Positions 26,153 through 35,115 of a stretch of 64,000 bases of DNA are shown piece after piece. Source of the DNA: Desulfomicrobium orale DSM 12838 (GTDB lineage Bacteria > Desulfobacterota > Desulfovibrionia > Desulfovibrionales > Desulfomicrobiaceae); NCBI RefSeq assembly GCF_001553625.1, contig NZ_CP014230.1:620001-684000 (forward strand), written 5' to 3'. Each line of letters opens with the position of its first letter. Positions within the stretch are counted from its first letter, which is position 1. The notes under the pieces were generated by a model, which was not told the DNA's origin, did no database searches, and saw only the letters and a list, made by a program, of their open reading frames with translations. The translations under genes were made by a program, and so were the position numbers.

Positions 26153-27580
26153 ATGAATACCCATCAAGACACTGACCCGAATCCGAAACTGCAGCTTTAT
26201 GCAGGGACATGGGGTGGACTCATCCCGCTATGCGTCCTTGTAGCCGGACTTGTCTGGCTCTCCCTGGCCGAACGGGGAGGAACCAAACCTTTCTGGGCCT
26301 GCGCGTGGATAGCCCTTGTCATCGGCCTGTTCTGCGCAAAGGACAAAATGGAGTACTGCCACGCGGCCCTGCGCGGCCTCGGGGATAACGCCGGAGTGGT
26401 CATTGTCGCCGCATGGCTCTTTGCCGGAGTCTTCGGCAAGCTCATGGCTGCCGGAGGACTGGTGGACGGTCTGCTCTGGCTGGGCATGACCACCGGAGCC
26501 AAGGGCAGCGCTTTTACCTTGTGCGTATTCCTCGCGGCCATGACCTTCGCCCTGGGAACTGGGACCAGCACTGGCACCTGTATCGCTCTCACTCCGGTGC
26601 TTTATCCCGCAGGATACTTTCTGGGAGCCGACCAGATTTTTCTGGGACTTGCCATCTTGTCCGGCGCCGCCTTCGGGGACAATCTCGCGCCCATTTCCGA
26701 CACCACCATCGTCTCCGCCTATACCCAAGAGGCATCCATGCGCGATGTGGTCCGCAGCAGATTTCCCCTGGCCATAGCTGCCGCCATCATCTCCGGATGC
26801 GTCTTTCTTATTTTCGGAGGAGGCGGCGAAACGGACAAGCTCACCGATATCGCCCGGACCCTGCGGCCCCACGGTATCTTCATGCTTCTGGCCTTGGTCG
26901 TGGTGGTCGTCTCCGCCTTGCGTGGACGGCATATCGTCGAATCCCTCATTTACGGCAACATCACTGCGGCGGCAGTAGGGCTGATCACAGGAGGCATCGA
27001 CATCAATGCGATATTCTCGATTCCCGGCGAGCGCGGCATGTCCACCGGGCTTATCGAAGATGGAATCCAGAGCACCGTAGGAGCAATCATCTTCGCCCTG
27101 CTCATTTTGGCCGTGACCCGGATACTCATCGAGAGCGGTGTCATGTCGAAAATTCTTTCCAAAGCGGAGAAATTCATCGCGCAAAGTGTCAGGCAGGCAG
27201 AGTTCTTTATAGTGGGCGTGACCATTGCGGCGTCCATCCCCCTCTCAGCCAATGCCCCGGCAGAGCTTCTGGTCGGACCGAGTCTCGTCCGGCCGGTAGG
27301 CAAACGGTTTGGACTCGCCCCGGCCCGGAGCGCCAATCTGATGGATTGCGCCGTATGTACAATCTTTTTCATCTTGCCCTGGCATATTGCAGTGGCAGTA
27401 TGGTATGGAGCCATATCCGCGGCTTGTGAACTTCACGGCATCCCGGTTCCACCTGTCAGTGCCGCTCTTTACAACCCCTACTCGTGGGCGTTGCTGGCAG
27501 TGCTGCTTTTTTCCATCATGACAGGCTGGAACCGCAGGTTCGCAACTGAAAAAAATCCTATCGAAGACAAGCCATTCTGA
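26153..27580 (+). CDS. NhaC-family Na+/H+ antiporter
   Basis: 475 residues, about 11-12 membrane spans. The paired family motifs are GTGTSTGTCIALTPVL and GAAFGDNLAPISDTTIVSA. NhaC-type proteins exchange sodium (or malate/lactate in MleN-like members) for protons. Directly after a sodium-coupled symporter gene it may restore the sodium gradient, or it may itself exchange an organic acid. It ends the rightward unit. Confidence 0.9.
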   Translation: MNTHQDTDPNPKLQLYAGTWGGLIPLCVLVAGLVWLSLAERGGTKPFWACAWIALVIGLFCAKDKMEYCHAALRGLGDNAGVVIVAAWLFAGVFGKLMAAGGLVDGLLWLGMTTGAKGSAFTLCVFLAAMTFALGTGTSTGTCIALTPVLYPAGYFLGADQIFLGLAILSGAAFGDNLAPISDTTIVSAYTQEASMRDVVRSRFPLAIAAAIISGCVFLIFGGGGETDKLTDIARTLRPHGIFMLLALVVVVVSALRGRHIVESLIYGNITAAAVGLITGGIDINAIFSIPGERGMSTGLIEDGIQSTVGAIIFALLILAVTRILIESGVMSKILSKAEKFIAQSVRQAEFFIVGVTIAASIPLSANAPAELLVGPSLVRPVGKRFGLAPARSANLMDCAVCTIFFILPWHIAVAVWYGAISAACELHGIPVPPVSAALYNPYSWALLAVLLFSIMTGWNRRFATEKNPIEDKPF

Positions 27581-27610
27581 TCTCCACCGGCACAATCATC
27601 TGCGCCGCAA

Positions 27611-27647
27611 AAAAAACGGGCGCTGTGGCAGCCCCACAACGCCCGTT
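27611..27647 (-). terminator. Terminator shared by nhaC-type gene and trxB
   Basis: A 14-bp stem with one mismatch (27615-27628 with 27634-27647). On the - strand it is followed by eight T, so it chiefly terminates trxB; convergent transcription from the left also meets it. Confidence 0.82.
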
Positions 27648-27668
27648 CTCCTGTCCGGCCATCCCGGA

Positions 27669-28607
27669 TCATTTTCCATGCGTTTCCACATAGTGCGCGG
27701 CAGCCAGCGCGGCCGTGCAGCCGTCGGCGGCAGCCAGGACGATCTGATTGGCGAACTTCTGACGCAGGTCTCCGGCCACGAAAATACCGGGAACATCTGT
27801 ACTACATTTTTCATCCGTGACCACATACCCGGAGGCATTCATCTTCACTCCGGCCGGTACCAGGCTGTTGTTCGGTGAAAAGCCCACGAAAATAAAAACT
27901 CCATCGGCTTCGATGGCGCGCACGGCTTCAGTCTTCACATTCCTGACCGTCACGCCCGTCACGCCCTGATCATTCCCGGCGATATCCGTGACCACGGAGT
28001 CCAGCACCAAGGTTATGCGCTCCTCGGCGAACACGCGCTGCTGCAGGATGCGGCTGCCCCTGAATTCATCCCGGCGATGCACAAGATACACCCGCGAACA
28101 AATCTTGGCCAGGTAAAGGGCGTCTTCCAGGGCCGTGTCGCCGCCGCCCACCACGACAACGATCTTGTTCCGAAAGAAAAAACCGTCGCATGTGGCACAA
28201 TAGGATACGCCCTTACCGTACTGCTCAGCTTCGCCCGGGACATTCAGCTTCCGGGCCTCGCCGCCCATGGCCAGGATCACGGTACGGGTATGCAGACGGG
28301 AGCCGTCGGCCAGCACCACATCGTGGAAATCCGAACCCGGTTCCACGCCACTTACTTCGCGTTCCCTGATATCCAGGTCATAGCGTTTGGCATGATTCAG
28401 AAACTTCTCGCACAGCTCAAAGCCGCCGATTTCCTCGATGCCAGGATAGTTTTCCACATCCTGGGTCAGGGCTATCTGGCCGCCGGGCATGCCCTTTTCC
28501 ACCAAAACGACGTCCAGAGCAGCCCGCTTGGCGTAAATTCCGGCGGAAAGGCCTGCCGGGCCGCCGCCCACAATAACCAGGTCATGGATATGTTCGTCCA
28601 TGTTCAT
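27669..28607 (-). CDS. trxB: Thioredoxin reductase
   Basis: 312 residues, the low-molecular-weight flavoenzyme that passes electrons from NADPH to thioredoxin. The FAD-binding motif GGGPAGLSAGIYAKRA is at the N-terminus, the redox pair is CATC (Cys-Ala-Thr-Cys) near residue 140, the nucleotide motif is VVGGGDTALEDA, and the C-terminal FVAGDLRQKFANQ is typical. The start overlaps the upstream unknown gene by four bases (ATGA). Thioredoxin itself is not next to it. Confidence 0.95.
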   Translation of the reverse strand: MNMDEHIHDLVIVGGGPAGLSAGIYAKRAALDVVLVEKGMPGGQIALTQDVENYPGIEEIGGFELCEKFLNHAKRYDLDIREREVSGVEPGSDFHDVVLADGSRLHTRTVILAMGGEARKLNVPGEAEQYGKGVSYCATCDGFFFRNKIVVVVGGGDTALEDALYLAKICSRVYLVHRRDEFRGSRILQQRVFAEERITLVLDSVVTDIAGNDQGVTGVTVRNVKTEAVRAIEADGVFIFVGFSPNNSLVPAGVKMNASGYVVTDEKCSTDVPGIFVAGDLRQKFANQIVLAAADGCTAALAAAHYVETHGK

Positions 28608-29521
28608 CCTCCTTGATACTCCTGTCCGGAGTTCTCCACGGGGTCTGCCTCCAACCCCGAAAAAAGCGTTTTTATGGATATGTTGCCGGGATCGCCGCTA
28701 GCGAGAATATCATTTCTCTCCAGCTCCGGGTCAAGTCTCATAAGCGTGCCGCACAATGTGTCAAGGCTGCCGAGACGCTGGGCGTGGTCAAAATCCACCA
28801 GCAGCAGCCGCGGACGCGGAAACATTCGCCCTACTTCCGGAAAATGTTCGAAACGCCGCCGAAGCGGCCCGTGCAAAGAACGCAAGCGATCCGCCAACTC
28901 CGTCACATGAGTCTTCGCCGTATCGCCTCGCAACCACGCACGCCACCGTGCAAGACAATGCGCCACTCCGCCCGGTCCGGCCAGACGCAGATCGGCATCC
29001 GCATACCGCTGCAAAAGAAACACCACGCCATATCCTCCGGGATGCACCGCCAGCAGATCGGCATTTCCCGGCGGCAGCGGCGCATCCACGGTTAGGAACA
29101 CCCCATGGCGCAGAAAAAGCCTGTCCTGTACGGCCCGGCGGCGATCCGTGACCCCGCAGGCCCGCCGCCTGACCAGGGCATAGTCCGCGCCCAGTCCGTT
29201 CAGGGAAGAGACGCACGGCGGCGCCGGTGAAGTTTCTTCGCACAGCACGCTCAGACTCCCCGGATGGCGGCGCAGCAGGTATTCCGAAGGCACACGGCAG
29301 TGCAGCCCCCGGCCGCGCAGCTCCACACGCAGCAGAAGGTTGCCACGCAGCCGCAAAGAAACGGCCTCCCGGTCCACCCGCACGATGACCTCGGGATCCG
29401 AAAGAACCGTACGCCACCAGGAATCCGGCGCGGCATACAATTCATTGCAGCGGCGGCACAGCTCCTTCCAGGCCGGAACAGTCACACGCACGCCCGGATT
29501 GATCGAGGAGGCATCAGGCAC
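28604..29521 (-). CDS. Unknown protein coupled to trxB
   Basis: 305 residues, Arg- and Leu-rich, no signal peptide or membrane span. I recognise no domain. A Cys pair in the N-terminus (CRRC near residue 22) could be redox-active or bind metal. The gene overlaps the trxB start by four bases, so both proteins are made from one transcript, which hints at a redox-linked or regulatory partner, but nothing more can be said. It begins 24 bases after the TupA-like stop. Confidence 0.6.
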   Translation of the reverse strand: MPDASSINPGVRVTVPAWKELCRRCNELYAAPDSWWRTVLSDPEVIVRVDREAVSLRLRGNLLLRVELRGRGLHCRVPSEYLLRRHPGSLSVLCEETSPAPPCVSSLNGLGADYALVRRRACGVTDRRRAVQDRLFLRHGVFLTVDAPLPPGNADLLAVHPGGYGVVFLLQRYADADLRLAGPGGVAHCLARWRAWLRGDTAKTHVTELADRLRSLHGPLRRRFEHFPEVGRMFPRPRLLLVDFDHAQRLGSLDTLCGTLMRLDPELERNDILASGDPGNISIKTLFSGLEADPVENSGQEYQGG

Positions 29522-29545
29522 GGCACAGAGCGCAACACCTCCATG

Positions 29546-30457
29546 TCATTGCCCGGAAGCGGGAACTGCGCGGCTTTGCGCCATCTTCGAATCAGGAAGG
29601 AACAACCGCCGCCCGAACAGGCGGTAGTCGGCGATGATCCGCTGGCCGCGCCCGGAGACCAGCCATCGGGCAAAAATTTCCGCCAGATCCAGACGCACAT
29701 GGGGCTGTTTTTCCGGGTTGACCAGCACAATCCCGTAAGATTCGATCAGCCTGCCGTCACCCTCGCAGACGGCTTCCAGCCGCAGGCCCTGTGGCCGCCC
29801 GTATTTGTAGCGCACATACGTGACCCGGTCGGTCAGAACGTAAGCCCTTTTCTCCTCGGCCGCGTCCAGGGCCCTGCCCATCCCGTCGCCAATGGACAGA
29901 AAGCCAGCCATGCCTTCGGGGCGCACGGACTCAAATGTCATCCGCTCCCCCCGCTCCGTAAGAGTGGTCTTCCCGACTTGCAGGGGAAGGCCCGTCGCCT
30001 TCCACAATTCCTTCTCCCGCTCATGAGTGGCGCTGCCATCTCCGCGGGAAACAAACATATTCTCCGAAGCCGCGACGGCCCGCAGGCAGGCCGCGGCGTC
30101 CGCGCCGCCGGCTCCGGCCGGATCGTCATCCGGGCCGACAATCAGAAAGTCTCCGGACATGACCTCGTGCCGCTGCAGGCCGAAGCCTCTGGCCACAAGC
30201 CGCTCCTGCCGGGCCGGGTCGGACATGAAGACGACATCGGACCCGCCGCTCATGGCCTCCTGAATGACTGTGCCCAGATTTCCGGGATTGACCTGAACAT
30301 CCACACCCATATCTTTTTTGAACTCGGGTGCGAGCACATCCAGAAGCCCCGACGCTTCCAGATCAGTGGTGACGGACAGCCGCAGCGCGTCCCCCCAAGC
30401 GGGAGCCGCCGCGAAAACCGCCAGCATCAACAAGCATGTCAGCATCGCCTTCCGCAT
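29546..30457 (-). CDS. TupA-like tungstate-binding protein, orphan
   Basis: 303 residues. A signal peptide (ends near PAWG) is followed by a periplasmic-binding fold with TupA-like blocks: SVTTDLEASGLLDVLAPEFKK, SDVVFMSDPARQERLVARGFG, DFLIVGP and FVSRGDGSATHEREKELW. TupA proteins capture tungstate for the TupBC importer in the inner membrane. No permease or ATPase gene is adjacent, so it either feeds a remote transporter or has another job. The start at 30457 has GGAGG. A TunR regulator is encoded 25 kb away. It is followed closely by the unknown gene and trxB. Confidence 0.78.
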   Translation of the reverse strand: MRKAMLTCLLMLAVFAAAPAWGDALRLSVTTDLEASGLLDVLAPEFKKDMGVDVQVNPGNLGTVIQEAMSGGSDVVFMSDPARQERLVARGFGLQRHEVMSGDFLIVGPDDDPAGAGGADAAACLRAVAASENMFVSRGDGSATHEREKELWKATGLPLQVGKTTLTERGERMTFESVRPEGMAGFLSIGDGMGRALDAAEEKRAYVLTDRVTYVRYKYGRPQGLRLEAVCEGDGRLIESYGIVLVNPEKQPHVRLDLAEIFARWLVSGRGQRIIADYRLFGRRLFLPDSKMAQSRAVPASGQ

Positions 30458-30574
30458 ACATCCTCCGGGAGTTTCGCGGCGCAAAAACGCAGACCGCATG
30501 CCGCATCATAAAATGAACATACGCCCTTTTCAAACGGCAAAGGAGGCTGCGTGAGTCAGAGTCCACACGCCGCC

Positions 30575-31162
30575 TTAAAGCCGCGTACCGGCGGACGGAA
30601 CGGCATCGGACCCGGCGTCCGGCGCGGGAGTCTGGCGCTGGCGAATGTACGGCAGCCTGAAGTCCGACGAGGCCAGGACCACACCATCCTGGATATTCAG
30701 AACCCGGACGTTGACGTAAATCTGACGCTCAATGACCGTATATGTGCCAACCAGTATGGACAGCGCTTCCAGCTCGGGATTTACCTTCGAAAGATTTCGG
30801 GACAGGGCGAAGACACCCGCCTTCCGCCTGACCGCAAGTTCGTCCTCGCGCAACTGGATTTCCTTTACGGCATACCCATGCTGGCTCAGGCGGGAGGCCA
30901 CCTGCTCGGACAAAAGCCGCCCCAGGTTGCTGGTGCGCTCGAAATCACCCGAATTGACGAACGAGGCCACGAGCATCGGATACCCCGCGACATCCGTATC
31001 CTCGAGCTGGTCGTGCAGGTCGTCGGCCGCGCCGTAAGAACTTTGCAGCAACTGCGGCTGCATCCCCGGAAGCGAGGAAAGAATCCTGGGCATCCCGGAG
31101 CAGGCGGTCACCATTGCCAGAAGAAAAAGAAAAAATGCTTTCTTGAAGCCGCGGGCAGGCAT
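30575..31162 (-). CDS. FlgO-domain lipoprotein
   Basis: 195 residues: a signal with lipobox VTAC, then a FlgO domain (PMLVASFVNSGDFERTSNLGRLLSEQVASRL, GVFALSRNLSKV, ILVGTYTV). FlgO is an outer-membrane lipoprotein tied to flagellar stability in Vibrio, but here no flagellar genes are near. The start at 31162 is chosen for GAGGTG six bases before; two earlier in-frame ATGs exist. It diverges from a lipoprotein and a second FlgO-domain gene. I infer a surface or envelope complex. Confidence 0.78.
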   Translation of the reverse strand: MPARGFKKAFFLFLLAMVTACSGMPRILSSLPGMQPQLLQSSYGAADDLHDQLEDTDVAGYPMLVASFVNSGDFERTSNLGRLLSEQVASRLSQHGYAVKEIQLREDELAVRRKAGVFALSRNLSKVNPELEALSILVGTYTVIERQIYVNVRVLNIQDGVVLASSDFRLPYIRQRQTPAPDAGSDAVPSAGTRL

Positions 31163-31293
31163 CAGACACCTCATGCAGACAAAGGAGTTCCGGCCGGAAA
31201 GCATGCCGCCCGGACCAATATAAAATAAAGATCAAGTTTTTTCCAAACATGCCGATTATGCATACTACAACATTCCTTATGCCAAAGGATGAT

Positions 31294-32022
31294 ATGAAAA
31301 TGCGCCAAATTTTTCTGATTCTGACGCCCCTTTTGATCATGGCCGGCTGTTCCGGCGGCTACCCCTTCCGGACCGACCGGCAGCACGAGAAGTACCTGGT
31401 CACAGCTGAGCAGCCCGTCTCCACCGGCTATCCGGTCTCGACGCAGCGCACCATGCAGTCCATGCAGCACTGGGATCTGCTGGCCGACAAGGTCGCCTCC
31501 CAGGGCAGCAAGGCTCTGGAGCATTTCTTCGCCGGAGCAGACATGGGAGTGTACGTGGCTCCGGCCGGAACGACGCCTTTTGCCAAAGCCTACCGGGAAG
31601 CCCTCATCACCCAGCTTTTTGCATATGGCGTACCAGTAACTTTCAGCCCGGAAGGAAGCGTCACTCTCGAAGTGCAGATCCAGACGCGCGGCCCCATCCG
31701 GAGGGTCGGAAACCCCGGATTTCAGGAAAGAAGGAAGAAACACCCCGGCATCCGCAAAACAGTGGAGCCCGAATTTCTGCAGGTAAAAGACGAAGAGGGG
31801 AAATACCAGCGCATCCCCATCATATCCGAGGAAGAGGGATACTTCGGGTCCAACGATTCAAAAGCGGAAATCCAGGTCAATACGTCCCTCGTTCATCCCG
31901 GCGGATACGTGTACAGGGATTCCAGCATATTTTATGTCGAAGTGTCCCAGATGCATAACTACGTTCACCGCAAACCCCTGGGCGATGCCTATCTCAAAAG
32001 ATACACGCTGGTGGACAACTGA
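31294..32022 (+). CDS. Lipoprotein of unknown function in the FlgO cluster
   Basis: 242 residues with a signal and lipobox (IMAGCS). The mature part contains a segment (AKAYREALITQLFAYGVPVTFSPEGSVTLEVQIQ) that looks like an assembly or secretin-neighbour fold but matches no family I can name. The start at 31294 follows AGGATGAT. It begins 131 bases from the divergent FlgO lipoprotein start and ends 41 bases before the FlgO/peptidoglycan-binding gene, so it shares their control region. Confidence 0.68.
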   Translation: MKMRQIFLILTPLLIMAGCSGGYPFRTDRQHEKYLVTAEQPVSTGYPVSTQRTMQSMQHWDLLADKVASQGSKALEHFFAGADMGVYVAPAGTTPFAKAYREALITQLFAYGVPVTFSPEGSVTLEVQIQTRGPIRRVGNPGFQERRKKHPGIRKTVEPEFLQVKDEEGKYQRIPIISEEEGYFGSNDSKAEIQVNTSLVHPGGYVYRDSSIFYVEVSQMHNYVHRKPLGDAYLKRYTLVDN

Positions 32023-32063
32023 TCCGGCAGAAACAGGACAACAATCAACCCGCTGACAGAAAA

Positions 32064-32816
32064 ATGATCAAAACACTCCTCACCCTCATTCTCGTGTTCA
32101 CGGCGCTGCCCGTCTGGGCCCTGGAAAACTGCCGGGCGTCGCGCATCGAGACCCTGTGCGCCAATATCACCCACAAACTGATTGCATCCATCCAGGTCCG
32201 GGTCGACCGGAGCTCGCCCATCATGGCGGTGTCCTTTGTCAATCTGCACAACATGGAACAGACCTCGGAACTGGGCCGCATACTGAGCGAAGAAGTCACC
32301 AACAACTTTTTCCAATTCGGCTACACAATCGTCGAAGCGCGGCTGCGGGAAGAAACTCTGACCACGCACAAGGAAAGCGGCGAGTTCGCCCTGAGCAGAC
32401 AAATCCGGCATCTTGCTCCGGCGGTCGATGTCCAGGCCATACTCAGCGGCACATACGCCATTGCGGACGACAGCGTGGCCGTCTCCACCAGAGTCGTGGA
32501 CGCCCGGACCAAGGCCCTGCTGGCCGCGGCCCACTGTCATCTCAGGCTGACGCCCGAGGTCGCACGCCTCATGCAGCATCCTTCTCCGCCGACCCAGGCC
32601 AGGTATTCAACGCGGCTGCTGCAACTCGGCAACCGGGATGACGCCACACAGATCCAGGGCAAGCTCTACAATCTCGGTTTCTACACCGGCAGAATCGACG
32701 GCCGCTGGGGTAAAGGCTCCAGAGCCGCACTGGGCAGATTCCGCGCCTCCATGGGCCTTCCATCCCATCCGCACTGGGATATGGAAACCCAGAAAGCGCT
32801 GTTGCCGGATTTGTGA
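32064..32816 (+). CDS. FlgO-domain protein with C-terminal peptidoglycan-binding domain
   Basis: 250 residues: a cleavable signal (ends near VWA), a FlgO domain (PIMAVSFVNLHNMEQTSELGRILSEEV, EFALSRQI, ILSGTYAI) and a C-terminal PG_binding_1 domain (QIQGKLYNLGFYTGRIDGRWGKGS). The FlgO part is clearly a paralogue of the divergent lipoprotein. The peptidoglycan-binding domain would anchor it in the periplasm, so the trio could span outer membrane and wall. Confidence 0.8.
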   Translation: MIKTLLTLILVFTALPVWALENCRASRIETLCANITHKLIASIQVRVDRSSPIMAVSFVNLHNMEQTSELGRILSEEVTNNFFQFGYTIVEARLREETLTTHKESGEFALSRQIRHLAPAVDVQAILSGTYAIADDSVAVSTRVVDARTKALLAAAHCHLRLTPEVARLMQHPSPPTQARYSTRLLQLGNRDDATQIQGKLYNLGFYTGRIDGRWGKGSRAALGRFRASMGLPSHPHWDMETQKALLPDL

Positions 32817-32851
32817 TTCCTCTGGATAAACTCCCTCTCTCAACGCAGGAT

Positions 32852-32883
32852 GGCTGGCCCGCAACGGACCGGCCGTCTTTTTT
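32852..32883 (+). terminator. Probable terminator after the FlgO/PG-binding gene
   Basis: A 6-bp G/C stem with one G-U pair (32852-32857 with 32869-32874), an 11-base loop, then GTCTTTTTT. Confidence 0.6.
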
Positions 32884-33053
32884 CGGATGCCGGAAAACCG
32901 CGAAGCGAAAGGCCCGGAAATATCCCGCCTTCGCCCGCAATCCAAACTTTTCCTTCCGGAACCACCCGTTCTTGCAATGATTTTCAGCTGTGCTAACTTT
33001 GCATCGTGAAATCGGACAGACGGGAGAATCAACTTTTTTCAGGAGGGAGAACA

Positions 33054-33497
33054 ATGTCCATGTTTACCAAAATTCTCTGCCCCGTGGATTTTTCCGAAGC
33101 AAGTGCCCCCGTGGCCAAGGTGGCCCGGGAGTTCGCCCTTGCCTTTAACGCCGAAATCGTGGCGCTCTATGTGGCGCCGTCCATGATTCAGTACGAAATT
33201 TTCGATCTGCCGGCGGTCTCCCTGCCCCAGCTCGTGGGTGACATCACCGTGGGCGCGGAAAAAACCATGGTGGAATTCGTGGCCAAGCATTTTCCGGATG
33301 TGTGCGCCACGGGCAAAGTGGTCAGCGGTGACGCGGCCGATTCCATTGTCACGCTGGCCCAGGTGGAAAAGGCCGACATCATCATCATGGCCACTCACGG
33401 ACGCCAGGGTCTGAACCGCCTCCTCTTTGGCTCCGTAGCGGAGAAAGTCGTCAAAACCTCCCCTGTTCCGGTCATGACCATCCGCCCCGAGGCGTAA
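33054..33497 (+). CDS. Universal stress protein UspA family
   Basis: 147 residues, a single Usp domain: KILCPVDFSEAS at the N-terminus and the nucleotide-loop region THGRQGLNRLLFGSVAEKV near the end, indicating the ATP-binding type. The start at 33054 has GGAGGGAG. It is a single-gene unit closed by its own terminator. Its particular stress role cannot be read. Confidence 0.92.
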   Translation: MSMFTKILCPVDFSEASAPVAKVAREFALAFNAEIVALYVAPSMIQYEIFDLPAVSLPQLVGDITVGAEKTMVEFVAKHFPDVCATGKVVSGDAADSIVTLAQVEKADIIIMATHGRQGLNRLLFGSVAEKVVKTSPVPVMTIRPEA

Positions 33498-33502
33498 ACA
33501 AC

Positions 33503-33534
33503 GGCATGGGCGGACTCCGTCCATGCCTTTTTTT
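33503..33534 (+). terminator. Terminator after uspA
   Basis: A 7-bp stem (33503-33509 with 33521-33527) followed by seven T. It ends two bases before the GTG of the next gene. Confidence 0.82.
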
Positions 33535-33536
33535 CC

Positions 33537-34319
33537 GTGACACGCCGAGACATTCGCGCCGCATACGCCGTTGCCGGATACGCACTGACCATGGCCGCCC
33601 TCACATGGGCGGTCATGCGCGGCGCCGAAGCCTCCGGATATTCCTGGCAGTGGTACAGGATACCGGCCTACATCGTTCTGCCCGACGGTTCTCCGGGCCC
33701 GCTCCTGCGCGGGGCGGGCGTCACGCTGATGATCTCGCTCTTCAGCTTCGCGGGCACGTCCGTCCTGGCTCTGGCTGTCGCCCTGCTGCGTCTTTCCGCG
33801 TCCCCCGTGGGCCGGTTTCTGGCCTGGACCTATCTGGAGCTGATCCGCAACACGCCGCTTCTGGTGCAGATCTTTTTCGTCTATTTCGTTCTGGCGCCGA
33901 TGGTGGACATGGGCCGCATGCAGTCCGCCGTTCTGACCCTGGTCTTTTTTGAAAGCGCGTACGCCTCGGAAATCGTCCGCGCAGCCATTCTGGCCATCCC
34001 CAGGGGGCAATGGGAAGGTGCGCTCAGTCTGGGCATGACCAGAAGCAGCGTCTACCGGCGGGTCATCCTGCCTCAGGCCCTCCAGCACGCCCTGCCTTCG
34101 CTGACCGGTCAGGGCGTTTCCCTCATCAAGGATTCGGCCCTCGTCTCGACCATCGCACTGCTGGACCTGACCATGCAGGCCCAGATCATCGTGGCGGAAA
34201 CATTTCTCGCCTTCGAAGTCTGGTTCACCGTGGCGGGCATATATCTCGTCTTCACCCTGGCCCTTTCCGGCCTGAGCAAATTTCTGGAAAAACAGGAAAC
34301 AAGGAGATCACATGCGTAA
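33537..34319 (+). CDS. Polar amino acid ABC transporter permease
   Basis: 260 residues, a HisM/GlnP-type permease with the EAA coupling loop (GALSLGMTRSSVYRRVILPQAL near residue 165). The likely start is GTG at 33537, which has no visible ribosome site and abuts the uspA terminator; a start at an internal ATG (33591) would cut the first span. It overlaps the binding-protein gene by eight bases. Confidence 0.87.
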   Translation: MTRRDIRAAYAVAGYALTMAALTWAVMRGAEASGYSWQWYRIPAYIVLPDGSPGPLLRGAGVTLMISLFSFAGTSVLALAVALLRLSASPVGRFLAWTYLELIRNTPLLVQIFFVYFVLAPMVDMGRMQSAVLTLVFFESAYASEIVRAAILAIPRGQWEGALSLGMTRSSVYRRVILPQALQHALPSLTGQGVSLIKDSALVSTIALLDLTMQAQIIVAETFLAFEVWFTVAGIYLVFTLALSGLSKFLEKQETRRSHA

Positions 34320-35115
34320 CATACTGACAGTTTTACTGGTTCTCATGCTCTGGCTTGCCGCCTCCCCGGTTCAGGCGGCGGAAAAAAGCGTTCTGGACCA
34401 GGTTCTGGAACGGGGGACCCTGCGTGTCGGATTCGACACTTTCGTGCCCTGGGCCATGAAGGACAAGGACGGCGAGTACATCGGCTTTGAAATCGACGTG
34501 GCCCGGCGCGTGGCCAAGGACATGGGCGTAAAGCTCGAACTTGTGCCCACCAAATGGTCGGGCATCATCCCCGCCCTGCTCACCGGAAAATTCGATATCA
34601 TCATCGGGAGCATGGGCATCCAGCCCAGCCGCAACCTGAAGGTGAACTTCACGAGACCCTACGAATACTCGGGCATGTCTCTGGTAGCCAGTTCCAAGCT
34701 GGCTCCCGGCATATCGTCCCTGCGGGAACTGGACAGCCCGGACGTCACCCTGGCCGTGAAAACCGGGGCTACTTCCGTGATCGCAGCCAAAAAACACATG
34801 CCCAAGGCCGTCCTGCGCATGTTCGACGACGAAGCCCAGGCTCTGCAGGAGGTGCTGAACGGCCGGGCCCATGCCATGGTGGCCTCGGCGCCGTTCCCGG
34901 AGCAGCAGGCCCTGCGCCACAAGGACAAGCTGTATCTCCCCCTGAAGGGCGATACATTCACCCATGAACCCATCGGGTTCGCCATCCGCAAAAATGACGT
35001 GGATTTCCTGAACTATCTGGACAACTGGATTCTTGTGGCGGACTCCGAAGGCTGGCTGAAAGAACGGCACGACTACTGGTTCAAGACCGTGGACTGGGAA
35101 TCCCGGATCAAATGA
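34312..35115 (+). CDS. Amino acid ABC transporter substrate-binding protein
   Basis: 267 residues: signal peptide ending in VQA, then an SBP_bac_3 fold (LRVGFDTFVPWAMKDKDGEYIGFEIDVAR; FDIIIGSMGIQPSRN; VKTGATSV). It binds a polar amino acid in the periplasm and delivers it to the two flanking permeases. The start has AAGGAG. It overlaps the second permease by four bases. Confidence 0.92.
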   Translation: MRNILTVLLVLMLWLAASPVQAAEKSVLDQVLERGTLRVGFDTFVPWAMKDKDGEYIGFEIDVARRVAKDMGVKLELVPTKWSGIIPALLTGKFDIIIGSMGIQPSRNLKVNFTRPYEYSGMSLVASSKLAPGISSLRELDSPDVTLAVKTGATSVIAAKKHMPKAVLRMFDDEAQALQEVLNGRAHAMVASAPFPEQQALRHKDKLYLPLKGDTFTHEPIGFAIRKNDVDFLNYLDNWILVADSEGWLKERHDYWFKTVDWESRIK

